Positions 1-8,486 of a stretch of 64,000 nucleotides of DNA are shown here, in pieces. Within the stretch, counting starts at the first letter, position 1, and each line of letters opens with the position of its first letter. Below the pieces are notes generated by a model. It saw nothing but the letters and a program-made list of their open reading frames with translations. It was not told where the DNA came from and did not search any database. Origin of the DNA: Paenibacillus piri (lineage in GTDB: Bacteria > Bacillota > Bacilli > Paenibacillales > NBRC-103111); NCBI RefSeq assembly GCF_004354045.1, contig NZ_SMRT01000004.1, positions 186,001-250,000 of the forward strand, read 5' to 3'. The translations under genes and the position numbers were made by a program.

Positions 1-808
1 AGTAAGTCACCTTCACGCCGTTTTCCACCACGACGTTGGCCCCGCTCCCGACGACCTCGAGACGTTCGAGCGGACTGCTGCCGGATACGCCGGCAGGCAT
101 GTGCAGCGTCCCGACGGCCCCGTTCAAAAACCGCATATTCGTCACCGTACCGCCGTTAAACGGCTCGCGCTCATACGCGATGCTGCCGATTTTGCCCATC
201 AAATAATGGATGATTGAGGCCGGGTGGTACAGATGGTCCAGAAATCCTTTCAGCTTCCTCAAATCCGATCGCTCGGCGAACGCTGGTATGTCCTGCGGGT
301 AACGGACATAGATCGAGGATGGCGTGCCGAACTCCGGCGAGCTAATAATTTGCTTCGCCTTGGCGATTGCCGGGAAAAATACTTTCTTCAACCCGCTCAT
401 CGCATACCGGTTGTTATCCCGGCTCGCCTTCATCAGCTGCTGTACCTCCTCCACACTGGCCGCGGTCGGCTTTTCCATCCAGACGTGAACGCCCGCCTTG
501 AGCGCATCGAGCGCAATATCCGTCGCCTGCACCCGGCCTTCCGGTGTGTACGAGGTAACGATGAACACCGCATCCGGCTTTTCCTTCTCCAGCATTTCGC
601 GGTAATCCGTATATACCGCCCTGGCCCCGAACTGGCGTGCATAAGCCGCTGCGCGATCCGCGTCCTTATCGCAGATAGCGGCCAGATCGACCGGCGCATA
701 TTGGAATGTCGGATAAATGTTGCGGAACGAATGGCCGCCCGCTCCGATGAAGCAAATATTCAGCTTGCGATCGTATTCGAAATTGTATTTGACGTTTGCT
801 TGTTCCAT
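1..808 (-). CDS. Gfo/Idh/MocA family oxidoreductase (partial, C-terminus outside window)
   Basis: About 269 codons are visible and the 3' end runs off the left edge. The N-terminus has a Rossmann nucleotide-binding motif (FIGAGGHS near residue 20) and the family's EKP motif (VWMEKPT), so it should be an NAD(P)-dependent sugar or polyol dehydrogenase. The ATG at 808 follows a GGGAGG ribosome site with 8-nt spacing. It sits 16 bp downstream of the permease gene and closes the visible part of a sugar-importer operon, so its substrate is probably what that importer brings in. The substrate cannot be read from the sequence. Confidence 0.9.
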   Translation of the reverse strand, partial: MEQANVKYNFEYDRKLNICFIGAGGHSFRNIYPTFQYAPVDLAAICDKDADRAAAYARQFGARAVYTDYREMLEKEKPDAVFIVTSYTPEGRVQATDIALDALKAGVHVWMEKPTAASVEEVQQLMKASRDNNRYAMSGLKKVFFPAIAKAKQIISSPEFGTPSSIYVRYPQDIPAFAERSDLRKLKGFLDHLYHPASIIHYLMGKIGSIAYEREPFNGGTVTNMRFLNGAVGTLHMPAGVSGSSPLERLEVVGSGANVVVENGVKVTY

Positions 809-824
809 GGCAAAAACCTCCCGA

Positions 825-1655
825 TTATTTGAGTGAACCGCTGGATATACCCCGAACGAACGACTTTTGCAGCAGCACGTAAATGATAATGGACGGAATG
901 AAGGCCAGCACGACGCCGGCAAAGACGACCCCGTAATCCGATGTGTTAATATCGCGGAAACGCATAAGGCCCAGGGGCAGCGTTCTTTTGTCATTGCTGA
1001 TCAGCACGAGCAGCGAAAGCAAAAACTCGTTCCAGGAGCCGAGAAAGCTGAATACGGATAACGCCAGCATGCCGGGCTTGGACAACGGCAGCATAATGGT
1101 CCGGAATACGCCCCATGTCCCCGCTCCGTCAATTTTCGCCGCTTCGATCAGCTCATCCGGCAAGTCGCGGAAAAAGTTGCGCATCAAATAGACCGCGAAC
1201 GGAACCTCCAGGCCGACTTCGGCAACGATCAGCCCGGTCAAATGATCGATCAGCCCATAGCTTTTCAACTGGTAAAATAAAGGGATGATGACCGATTGCG
1301 CCGGCATCGTCATGCCGAACAAAATCACATAGAACAGCGACGGATGCTTTCGCAGTCTCATCTTGGCGAAGGCATAGCCGGCCGGACAGGCAATGACGGC
1401 CAACAGCGCCGTCACCGTTACCGCCACCAGCAGACTGTTCCAGAAATAAACGCCGAACTTCCCTTCCGTCCAGGCGGTCGTGAAGTTTTCCCAATGCCAT
1501 GACTGAGGCAGCAGGGACGCGCTCCCGAATATTTCCGAATTGCTCTTGAATGCGCTGGCCAATACCCATAGAAACGGGGTCAGCGTCGCCACGGTCAAGA
1601 CGATCAAGACGGCATAAACCGTCGACCGGTAGCCATATGTCGATTGATTAAACAC
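825..1655 (-). CDS. Carbohydrate ABC transporter permease (MalG type)
   Basis: The 276-residue protein has about six hydrophobic segments and the EAA loop typical of binding-protein-dependent permeases (ELIEAAKIDGAGTWGVF, then PLSKPG). This is the inner-membrane partner of the permease encoded immediately upstream; 3 bp separate the two genes. The family normally forms a heterodimer fed by a lipoprotein and powered by an ATPase encoded elsewhere (MsmX-like in Bacillales). No ATPase gene is present here, which is usual for such clusters. Confidence 0.93.
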   Translation of the reverse strand: MFNQSTYGYRSTVYAVLIVLTVATLTPFLWVLASAFKSNSEIFGSASLLPQSWHWENFTTAWTEGKFGVYFWNSLLVAVTVTALLAVIACPAGYAFAKMRLRKHPSLFYVILFGMTMPAQSVIIPLFYQLKSYGLIDHLTGLIVAEVGLEVPFAVYLMRNFFRDLPDELIEAAKIDGAGTWGVFRTIMLPLSKPGMLALSVFSFLGSWNEFLLSLLVLISNDKRTLPLGLMRFRDINTSDYGVVFAGVVLAFIPSIIIYVLLQKSFVRGISSGSLK

Positions 1656-1658
1656 CGG

Positions 1659-2594
1659 CTAATCTCCTTTCCGGTCGCGCCACTGGTTGAATAGAACCGT
1701 CAACACAATGACCGCAACGCCAAGCGTTAAAGCGGCCGCCGAAGCCCTGCCGATTTCCGAGCTTTGGAATGCGTCCCGCCATACATACACGGCAACGAGC
1801 TCCGTGGAGTTGCTGGGGCCGCCGCCCGTCATCGCCCAGACGGTGCCGAAGCCTTTGAGCGAAGCGATGAACGCGAGGCTTAATACCATCGTCATCGTAT
1901 TGCGCAGCGACGGCAGCGTAATATACCGGAACCGCTGCCACGGCTTCGCCCCGTCGACCACCGCGGCTTCATAAAGCTGTGGGTCGATGCTCTGCAGTCC
2001 GGCCAAAAACAGCACCATATAAAAGCCGTACGCCTGCCAGGAGCTGGCCACGCTGATCGCGGGCAGCGCGAGCGTCGTATCGCCAAGCCAGGTGCGGGTC
2101 AACGCTTCCAGACCGAATTGCTTCAAGGTCAAATTAATGAAGCCGATCTTCGGATGATACAGCTGCGCCCAAATAATCCCTACGACCGAAAGCGACAGCA
2201 CATGAGGCAGAAAGCTCAACGTGCGGAACAGGCTTTGTCCGCGCCCGATCTGGGCTACGAGCAGCGCCGTGACGAGGCCGCCGCCTACGGCAAGCAGAAC
2301 ATGCAGCACCCACCAGACGAACGTTCGGACGAGCGACATATGGAACCTCGGCTCCGACCACAGCGACGTAAAATTGGCAAATCCGACAAAATCCATCGTC
2401 GGCATCATCCCGTCCCAGTCATACATGCTGAGCTGTACCGAGACGAGCAGCGGAATCAAAATAATCGCCACGTAAAAGCAGAGCGCGGGCAGCGAGAACA
2501 GGAAGGCCCACCCGTATTCCCGGATATGTTTCGCGGAGCGCGATTTCGGTGCGAGCGACGTATTGTTCCATTCGGAATCGACTGTCGATTGCAT
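1659..2594 (-). CDS. Sugar ABC transporter permease (MalF/UgpA type)
   Basis: I chose the ATG at 2594 (MQSTVDSEWNN, 311 aa). A longer reading frame reaches 2666 but would run into the preceding gene, while 2594 has a GGGAG site upstream with somewhat long spacing. The protein carries several hydrophobic segments and an EAA loop (LYEAAVVDGAKPWQRF, then TLPSLR). It pairs with the MalG-type permease encoded 3 bp downstream. The binding-protein gene ends about 34 bp upstream, so all three should be cotranscribed. Confidence 0.93.
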   Translation of the reverse strand: MQSTVDSEWNNTSLAPKSRSAKHIREYGWAFLFSLPALCFYVAIILIPLLVSVQLSMYDWDGMMPTMDFVGFANFTSLWSEPRFHMSLVRTFVWWVLHVLLAVGGGLVTALLVAQIGRGQSLFRTLSFLPHVLSLSVVGIIWAQLYHPKIGFINLTLKQFGLEALTRTWLGDTTLALPAISVASSWQAYGFYMVLFLAGLQSIDPQLYEAAVVDGAKPWQRFRYITLPSLRNTMTMVLSLAFIASLKGFGTVWAMTGGGPSNSTELVAVYVWRDAFQSSEIGRASAAALTLGVAVIVLTVLFNQWRDRKGD

Positions 2595-2628
2595 TTTAGA
2601 CTCTAACTCCCTTCTCTGCTTGACCCCG

Positions 2629-3966
2629 TCATTTCGCCTGCTTGGCCTTGACCATCTCCGCCTCAATCGCCTTAAACGCCTCGGCGGGCGCCGCGGTACC
2701 CGTCACAATGCCGTCGGCCGCCGCATACCAGGCATCCTTCGCCTTCGCCGGCAAGTAGACGCTCGGGTTGTAGCCGGCTCCGTTCTTCAGCATTTCGCTC
2801 GCCGCTTCAATGGCGGGATCGTTCTTCACCTTGCCGGCTGCCTCGACGACCGGCACGAGACTGCCGCCGCTTTGCGCGGCAATGTTCAAGTATTCCTCGC
2901 TGGATACCCATTCGAGCCATTTTTCGGCGGCATCCTTGTTTTTCGTTGCGGCGCTGATTACCCAGCTGTGCGCCAATCCAGCGCTCGGCCGTGCCGGCCG
3001 GCCCGCTTCGCGCGACGGCAGCAGGAACGAATCGAACTTGCTGACATCCGTTCCTTTTTTCCGTTCGGACGCAATGAAGCCCTGCGATGATATGGTCATC
3101 GCCGCCTGACTGTTAATCAGGGCAGCCTGTGCCTGCGCCTGATCGATCGCGCTGGCTTCCTTGCCGTTCACATAGCCGCCGTCCACGAGCTGCTTCAGCA
3201 TCTCGCCGCCCATGATGATCTCTTTCTGATCGAATTTCCCGCTGCCGTAGATCACATCCGTCATCCGGTCCTTGCCCGCCGCGGCTTCAACCAGATTGCC
3301 GAGCATCCAGCCGCCTCCGATTCCGTTCCGGAAGCCGGCGGCGATCGGCGGAATATTGACGCTTTTCAGCTTGGCGCAGATGGCGATGAATTCCTCCCAC
3401 GTTGTAGGCGGTTTCAAATTGTTTTTGGCGAACATGTCTTTGTTGTAATAGACGGAGAATACGTCGACGCCTTCGACCAGCTCGTAAACTTTGCCTTTCC
3501 CCTGGGTTCTCGTCTGGTCGATAACCCATTTTTGATACCGGCTCTCGATATTATATTTTTTCATCGTATCTTCCAGCGGCAAAATCAGTCCGGCATTGGA
3601 CAGCAGGCCGATCCGCCCGGGGCCGGAGCCGATGACCATCACGTCGGGCCCGCTGCCGGAACGCAGCAAAGCCTGTGTCGTGCCATCCTCAAAGTTGTTG
3701 CCGCCGGCTGTCCATTCGATCTTGATAGCCGGATTTTTTTTCTCGAAAGCTTCAATGACAGCCTTCGTATATTGATACTCAACACCGCCGGCCTTGAGCG
3801 TTACCGGCGTATTCGGGGCAGCGGACGGTTGTGCCGGGGCGCTGTCCTGCTTTGGGGCGGCTCCCGCACCGGGGGCGGGCTTGCTTGCGCCGGGCGCGGC
3901 GACGCTGCATCCGATCATGGATACCATGACGCAAGACGCTAACAGTGAACACGAAACGCGTTTCAC
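2629..3966 (-). CDS. Extracellular sugar-binding lipoprotein of an ABC importer (family 1)
   Basis: The protein starts with a lipoprotein signal (a positively charged end, a hydrophobic stretch and a lipobox ending MIGC), followed by a proline/alanine-rich linker and a solute-binding domain (EAFEKKNPAIKIEWTAGG, GPDVMVIGSG). The start is taken as GTG at 3966, which lies 8 nt after an AGGAG site. A GTG at 3975 is in frame but directly abuts that site. It is the first importer gene and would be anchored outside the membrane to deliver sugar to the two permeases downstream. Confidence 0.92.
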   Translation of the reverse strand: MKRVSCSLLASCVMVSMIGCSVAAPGASKPAPGAGAAPKQDSAPAQPSAAPNTPVTLKAGGVEYQYTKAVIEAFEKKNPAIKIEWTAGGNNFEDGTTQALLRSGSGPDVMVIGSGPGRIGLLSNAGLILPLEDTMKKYNIESRYQKWVIDQTRTQGKGKVYELVEGVDVFSVYYNKDMFAKNNLKPPTTWEEFIAICAKLKSVNIPPIAAGFRNGIGGGWMLGNLVEAAAGKDRMTDVIYGSGKFDQKEIIMGGEMLKQLVDGGYVNGKEASAIDQAQAQAALINSQAAMTISSQGFIASERKKGTDVSKFDSFLLPSREAGRPARPSAGLAHSWVISAATKNKDAAEKWLEWVSSEEYLNIAAQSGGSLVPVVEAAGKVKNDPAIEAASEMLKNGAGYNPSVYLPAKAKDAWYAAADGIVTGTAAPAEAFKAIEAEMVKAKQAK

Positions 3967-4182
3967 ATAGATCACTCCTCCATAGTCATAAACAAGCAGT
4001 CTTTGGCAGCTTGAACGTTTCCGGAATGGCGGTTCGTTGACGGGACCACCCGCAGCTGCCGCTCGAACCGGTTCAAATCCATCATTTCGTTATTGTCGTT
4101 CTCTTGGGATCCGCTGTCCTCCCTTCCAGTTCCCATCCTGTAAACTGCTTTCAATGCCATCAGCTTGTATTTACTTTATTCC

Positions 4183-4211
4183 TATTCAATCGCCGAAACC
4201 TTTATTCAATA
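4183..4211 (-). promoter_or_regulatory. Paired TATTCAAT sites upstream of the importer operon (candidate XRE operator)
   Basis: TATTCAAT at 4183-4190 and TATTCAATA at 4203-4211 are spaced 20 bp start to start, about two helical turns. The same motif, again 20 bp apart, lies upstream of the XRE regulator gene at 5060 and 5080. I infer an operator for that regulator. The rest of the 3967-4388 gap shows no convincing gene. Confidence 0.4.
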
Positions 4212-4388
4212 TTGTTGACTAACATTCACTGTATTTTCGCTCACATGGTTTACCGGCTCCGCCGGCCATATGGACGAGCGTAATTATCCAGGTTAAACAA
4301 AGTGAAGTTACCGACTTGTCGTTTCGGATCAAACGAACAAAGTCCCCGGTTATCCACAGAAATTTGCTGCGCATAATTTCCTAAACAT

Positions 4389-4418
4389 AAAAAAAACCGG
4401 GCAGCTTCGGCTGCCCAG
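4389..4418 (-). terminator. Intrinsic terminator after the XRE-cupin gene
   Basis: A perfect 7-bp stem GGGCAGC/GCTGCCC (4399-4405 and 4410-4416) with a 4-nt loop is followed on the minus strand by a run of T. It lies 25 bp past the regulator stop codon. Confidence 0.85.
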
Positions 4419-4442
4419 CCTGTCAAATATGGCTCGCGCGAT

Positions 4443-5009
4443 TTAATTATCCCCTTGCGGCTCCGACCGGGTTTGCGTAAACACCGCCACATATTTCACC
4501 TCGTTCGTCAGCGGAACCAGCGTATGCTTTTCAACGGAATCGAAATACAAGCTGTCCCCGGGGCGCAGCGTATATTCAATGTCGCCTACCCGATAGCGCA
4601 TTTCCCCCTCCAGCACAAAAATAAATTCTTCCCCGTTATGGCTGAACACATTCCGCTGATCGTTCTCCTCCTTCCTCGAGACGAACAGAAAAGGCTGCAT
4701 CAGCTTATCCGCCCGTTCGACGGCATAGGCGTAGAATGAATAGCCTTTATCCGTCTTGACAAAGCCGGAAAGGCTCGTTTCCTTGGTAGTATGGATCGTC
4801 CCGGTTATTTGCTGATCGTCGAGCAGCAGCGAAATTTTCGTGCCGAGTGCATCGGCGATTTTGATTAACGTCGAAATGGGCGGAATCGTTTTCCCGTTTT
4901 CAATTTTGGACAACAGACTGTTGGAAAAACCGCATACCGCGGCGATGTCGGATAGCTTCCGGTTTTGCTCCACCCGCAGCTTTCTTATCTTATTTCCCAA
5001 ATCCATCAT
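4443..5009 (-). CDS. XRE-family transcriptional regulator with C-terminal cupin sensor
   Basis: This 188-residue protein has an N-terminal XRE helix-turn-helix (residues ~5-60: LSDIAAVCGFSNSLLSKIENGK) and a C-terminal cupin barrel (HNGEEFIFVLEGEMRYRVG, then LRPGDSLYFDS). The start ATG at 5009 follows TAGGAG; a longer frame to 5066 lacks such a site. Regulators of this architecture usually sense a small ligand in the cupin. It is encoded just upstream of the sugar importer on the same strand but separated by a terminator, so it probably controls that operon and itself through the paired TATTCAATA motifs. Confidence 0.93.
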   Translation of the reverse strand: MMDLGNKIRKLRVEQNRKLSDIAAVCGFSNSLLSKIENGKTIPPISTLIKIADALGTKISLLLDDQQITGTIHTTKETSLSGFVKTDKGYSFYAYAVERADKLMQPFLFVSRKEENDQRNVFSHNGEEFIFVLEGEMRYRVGDIEYTLRPGDSLYFDSVEKHTLVPLTNEVKYVAVFTQTRSEPQGDN

Positions 5010-5058
5010 GGTTTCTCTCCTAAACATTGGGATGAAATGAGGTGTATCCGGGATAAAC

Positions 5059-5089
5059 GTATTCAAGACGAGGAAACTGTATTGAATAC
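5059..5089 (-). promoter_or_regulatory. Paired GTATTCAA / GTATTGAATAC sites upstream of the XRE gene
   Basis: GTATTCAAG starts at 5059 and the 11-bp near-palindrome GTATTGAATAC starts at 5079, exactly 20 bp apart. The same spacing and core recur upstream of the importer operon at 4183/4203. I read this as an autoregulatory operator; binding is inference. Confidence 0.4.
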
Positions 5090-5277
5090 GAATAAACCTT
5101 TGCCGGCATATAGCATTCTATGACACAACCATCCCTACTTATTCCCTCTTAAAACTTACTATTTTTCCACACAAATGGGAAAACGGTTCCAATATCCCAA
5201 TCGGCCTAAGATGTGCTATACTGATAGCATTGTTTACAAAAAGTTAATATGACAAAATTGTAAATGTGGTGATCGAT

Positions 5278-7377
5278 ATGGGGGAGCTTCAGCTCGCGGT
5301 TCAAACGCAGAGCTTGCGGGCGGCACGTAAATTTCCGCTGCTGCTGTGGTCGCTTTGGATCGTATTTTTAGTCGAATTATTAAGCAGGGGCGCTTGGGGG
5401 GAAACGTTCAAATGGACGTACCATGCGCTGCCGGAACTTGTTCTTAACGCCATTGTTGTTTTGGGCTTTATATTACTGTTTACGGCGCTGACGGGCAGAC
5501 TCCATCTTTCGTTTTGGCTGGTAGCGTCCATTTGTCTGGCCTTCGGTTTGGTGAGCGGTATCAAGCTGGAAATATTGGGCGTTCCGTTTCTCCCGTGGGA
5601 TCTGTTGTTGACCAGCGAAACAAAAGATATGGCGCAATATTTAAGCGGCTTGTTGAATTTTACGGTAATATCCGGCTTTATCATCTTTATTGCCGTCAGT
5701 TTATTGCTGCTTTACAAGCTGCCGCGGCTTGCGGTCCGCTTCCGTTGGAAACAGCGTCTAGGCATGGGGATCGTCTCCCTCTTTCTGCTGACTTTAATCT
5801 ATAACGATGGAACCGTATCCTTGAAAAATTTGGCCAACATTCACAATCTGGCGTGGGATCAGACGGAAAACGTCCGTACGAACGGCTTTCTCCTCTCGAC
5901 CATTATGAACATTCAATATTTGTTTTTGAATCAACCGGATGGCTACGACGAAAAGTCGATACGCGCTGTGGCCGAGTCGGTGCCGCCCGCTGTACCGGCT
6001 GTCGGGGACCGCAAGCCGAATATTATTGTGGTGCTGAGCGAATCGTTCTGGGACGCGACCCAAGTCAAAGGGCTGACCTTCAGCCGCGATCCGCTCCCGT
6101 TCTACCATGAGCTGACGTCCAAGTATACGAGCGGCACCCTGCTCTCGCCGCAATTCGGCGGAGGCACGGCCAATGTCGAATTCGAGGTGCTGACCGGCAA
6201 CTCGATGCGCTTCCTGCCGCAGGGCTCGATTCCGTACAATCAATACGTGACGCATGAGGTGGATTCCATAGCCGGCATATTGACGCGGCAGGGCTATACC
6301 TCGACGGCGATCAACGCGTTCCACAGCTGGTTTTACAACAGCAAAAAAGTGTATGAGAACTTCGGCTTCTCGAAGTTTATTTCTCAGGAATTTATGGCTC
6401 CGGATTACGAGGGACCGTATCTCGCCGACCGTGAGGTGGCAAAGCAAATTATCGATGCGAGCACCGCAAGTTCCGGACCTGACTTTATTTTTGCCAATAC
6501 GATGCAAAATCATTACCACTATTATCCCGGCAAGTTCAAAGAGAACACGATTGAAGTCACAGGCGTGAGCGGCGAATCCAAAGGATTGTTCGAAACATAT
6601 GCCCAAGGGCTGCTCGGAGCGGACGATATGCTGAAGCGGCTTGTGACACATTTCGAAAACAGCAAGGAACCGACCATTCTGCTGTTTTTCGGCGATCATC
6701 TGCCGAGTCTCGGCGAAAATTACAGCGCCTATAAAGACAGCGGCTATTTGAAGGAAAACGATCCTGATTTTCTGAACAAAATGTACCGGGTGCCTGTGCT
6801 CGTCTGGAACAACTATTTGCCGGAGCATAAGGATAAGCTCGATATGAGCCCTTCCTTTGTCAGTCCTTATTTATTAAAACTGGCGCAAAGACCGGGAAGC
6901 TATTATACCGATTATTTGGCTCAGCTGTCTGAACGCATACCCGTCATCCCGCCCGAGAACCAGTATGCCGCCATGCGCATCTCCAAAGAAAATTTAAAAG
7001 CGTACCAAAATTTGCAATACGATATTATGTTCGGCAAGCAGTACGGGTACGAAGGCTTTCAAGACAAAATTAAAGATAAAAATTACGCGCTGGGTCCGGG
7101 TCGCATCGTTATCGATGGCGTTCGGACGGAGCCGTCCGTTGACGGCAAACTGCTGAAGGTAAAAGGCATCGATCTCCCGAAGAGCTGCTTCGTGCAAGTT
7201 AACGGAGAGCAGGTTGCTGCGAAATGGGACAGCAGCGGCGAGCTGTCGGCCCCCTTGCAGCCGGATAAGCTGAAGTTTCCGATGAAGGTTGAAATTATCG
7301 TGAAGGACTCGAAAAATAAAATATTGGCCAAATCCAACGAGTTTACGTATTCCCAGACGATGGCAAGCGAATATTAA
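5278..7377 (+). CDS. LTA synthase family (LtaS-like) membrane sulfatase/phosphoglycerol transferase
   Basis: A 699-residue protein with about five N-terminal membrane segments (residues ~20-185) followed by an extracytoplasmic sulfatase-fold domain. Visible catalytic landmarks are the metal glutamate in VVLSESFWD, the probable nucleophilic threonine in FGGGTANVEFE, the histidine-containing QNHYHYYP and the metal pair in FFGDHLPS. The family transfers glycerol phosphate from phosphatidylglycerol to teichoic acid outside the membrane. The last ~100 residues form an extra beta-rich region not needed for the core enzyme. The start ATG at 5278 follows GGTGAT; an in-frame GTG at 5266 has no ribosome site. 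It is a single-gene unit. Confidence 0.92.
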   Translation: MGELQLAVQTQSLRAARKFPLLLWSLWIVFLVELLSRGAWGETFKWTYHALPELVLNAIVVLGFILLFTALTGRLHLSFWLVASICLAFGLVSGIKLEILGVPFLPWDLLLTSETKDMAQYLSGLLNFTVISGFIIFIAVSLLLLYKLPRLAVRFRWKQRLGMGIVSLFLLTLIYNDGTVSLKNLANIHNLAWDQTENVRTNGFLLSTIMNIQYLFLNQPDGYDEKSIRAVAESVPPAVPAVGDRKPNIIVVLSESFWDATQVKGLTFSRDPLPFYHELTSKYTSGTLLSPQFGGGTANVEFEVLTGNSMRFLPQGSIPYNQYVTHEVDSIAGILTRQGYTSTAINAFHSWFYNSKKVYENFGFSKFISQEFMAPDYEGPYLADREVAKQIIDASTASSGPDFIFANTMQNHYHYYPGKFKENTIEVTGVSGESKGLFETYAQGLLGADDMLKRLVTHFENSKEPTILLFFGDHLPSLGENYSAYKDSGYLKENDPDFLNKMYRVPVLVWNNYLPEHKDKLDMSPSFVSPYLLKLAQRPGSYYTDYLAQLSERIPVIPPENQYAAMRISKENLKAYQNLQYDIMFGKQYGYEGFQDKIKDKNYALGPGRIVIDGVRTEPSVDGKLLKVKGIDLPKSCFVQVNGEQVAAKWDSSGELSAPLQPDKLKFPMKVEIIVKDSKNKILAKSNEFTYSQTMASEY

Positions 7378-7440
7378 CGGACTAAGGCGGTCTGCTTTAA
7401 GCTGACGGGTCCCGGTTTCAGTTGCGCTTGAAGTGACTAT

Positions 7441-7478
7441 AAAAATGACATCCAAACTGTTGTTCGGATGTCATTTTT
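7441..7478 (+). terminator. Intrinsic terminator after the LtaS-like gene
   Basis: The arms AAAAATGACATCC and GGATGTCATTTTT (13 bp, perfect) enclose a 12-nt loop. The T-rich 3' arm makes it a good plus-strand terminator; it may work both ways. Confidence 0.85.
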
Positions 7479-7679
7479 ATCTCTGTATGCAAGGAATAAA
7501 GTATATTCACTGTTTTTGGGTATTCGGCAACCGGTTGTGAACCTACGAAAGAAATCGCCTTGATACCATCATTTTCCATTCGTTCGTTGATAACAGCACG
7601 TCCCCATTAGACAATATTCAGAACATTGCTAAGAAAGCCTCTATCGAGGCCTATCCAAGATGAGCGACCGCGATTAAAA

Positions 7680-7749
7680 TGTAGGTTTTCTTGCAATGAT
7701 AGAAAGCTTCAGCTCCGCTGAAAACTTATACTTTCTGTCATTATAAGAA
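7680..7749 (+). repeat. Hairpin repeat family R, upstream tandem unit
   Basis: The unit reads GTAGGTTTTCTTGCAATGAT and then a hairpin with arms AATGATAGAAAG (7695-7706) and CTTTCTGTCATT (7731-7742) around an inner CAGCTCCGCTG. It resembles the next unit in flanks and inner hairpin but has a different, still self-complementary outer stem. The preceding 200 bp (7479-7679) hold no gene I can support. Confidence 0.65.
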
Positions 7750-7864
7750 AAGCTTCTGACCGAAGCCCTTTCGATGAAGATACATTCGTGTTTTAGATGT
7801 GGCTTTTCTTGCAATATCAGAATTGTTCAGCTCCGCTGAAAATATATAAATTCTGATATTATAA
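7750..7864 (+). repeat. 115-bp interspersed hairpin repeat R (copy 1)
   Basis: The 3' half folds into a hairpin with perfect arms AATATCAGAATT (7813-7824) and AATTCTGATATT (7849-7860) and an inner CAGC/GCTG. An inverted, closely matching copy spans 56415-56529, where roughly nine positions in ten agree over the whole 115 bp. It lies just beyond the terminator of the ferritin-like gene. No coding capacity is visible. Confidence 0.8.
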
Positions 7865-7889
7865 AAAAAGGCCGCGATTTACGCGACCC
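7862..7889 (-). terminator. Intrinsic terminator after the ferritin-like gene
   Basis: On the minus strand the stem GGTCGCG/CGCGGCC (one G-U pair) is followed by seven T. It lies ~18 bp past the stop codon of the gene at 7907-8383. Confidence 0.85.
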
Positions 7890-7906
7890 TGGAAACCTGC
7901 TTCTAT

Positions 7907-8383
7907 TTAGCCATGCTCTCTTCGGCCGCTTAAATGAAGCAAATAATTATATTTATCCGCATGCTTCAATTCGTCCAAAATAATTCCGAGTACGGTATCT
8001 TTATAAATCCCGGCGGGCAGACCGAACCAAATACGGCGATACTTTTCGACAGCGGCAAGTTCACCCATTAACGCCTGTTCAAGCCCTTGGACGTAAGAAC
8101 GCGGCTTATTGAATGTTTCGTTGCTGACGCCGCTGATCGGCTGCCCCGTCATTTCCAAGTACATATCGCGAAACATCCGGTTATGGTTTCTTTCGTCATT
8201 GCGAATGGAAGTAATGATTGCGGCCTGCTCGGAAGTCGGAGCCAGCTTGATTAATTCGTCATAAAATAACTCGTCATTACGCTCGCCCTGAACGGATTGT
8301 TTGATAAGCTCCAAAGTTTGTTGAGAATTTGTGGACCATATGGGTACAAATTGCCGGTACCCGTTTCGGTAATACCCGTACAT
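7907..8383 (-). CDS. Ferritin-like-domain protein
   Basis: A 158-residue, mostly helical protein. Glutamate and histidine patterns typical of four-helix diiron proteins are visible: QGERNDELFY, RNDERNHNRMFRDMY, LMGELAAVEKY and LDELKHADKYNYLL. Its role is probably metal or peroxide related, but no specific activity can be read. The N-terminus (MYGYYRNGYRQF) is tyrosine-rich, a feature sometimes seen in Bacillales spore-coat-associated proteins. The start has AGGAG 10 nt upstream. It is transcribed alone and ends at a clear terminator. Confidence 0.85.
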   Translation of the reverse strand: MYGYYRNGYRQFVPIWSTNSQQTLELIKQSVQGERNDELFYDELIKLAPTSEQAAIITSIRNDERNHNRMFRDMYLEMTGQPISGVSNETFNKPRSYVQGLEQALMGELAAVEKYRRIWFGLPAGIYKDTVLGIILDELKHADKYNYLLHLSGRREHG

Positions 8384-8486
8384 GCTCTCGCACTCCTATC
8401 CCAATAATTTGTTACAGGTATTATATGTGAGAATGCCTATCCATGTTCTGGCGGTATGATAGTATCCCGGGAATACGATTCGAGAG

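Noticed and set aside
3972..4160. 62-codon minus-strand frame upstream of the binding-protein gene
   Set aside because: No ribosome site, ends at the promoter-proximal side of the real gene and has no recognisable features.
5794..6828. Long minus-strand open frame inside the LtaS-like gene
   Set aside because: It is the shadow of the plus-strand gene, which has all catalytic motifs; the antisense protein has none and no ribosome site.
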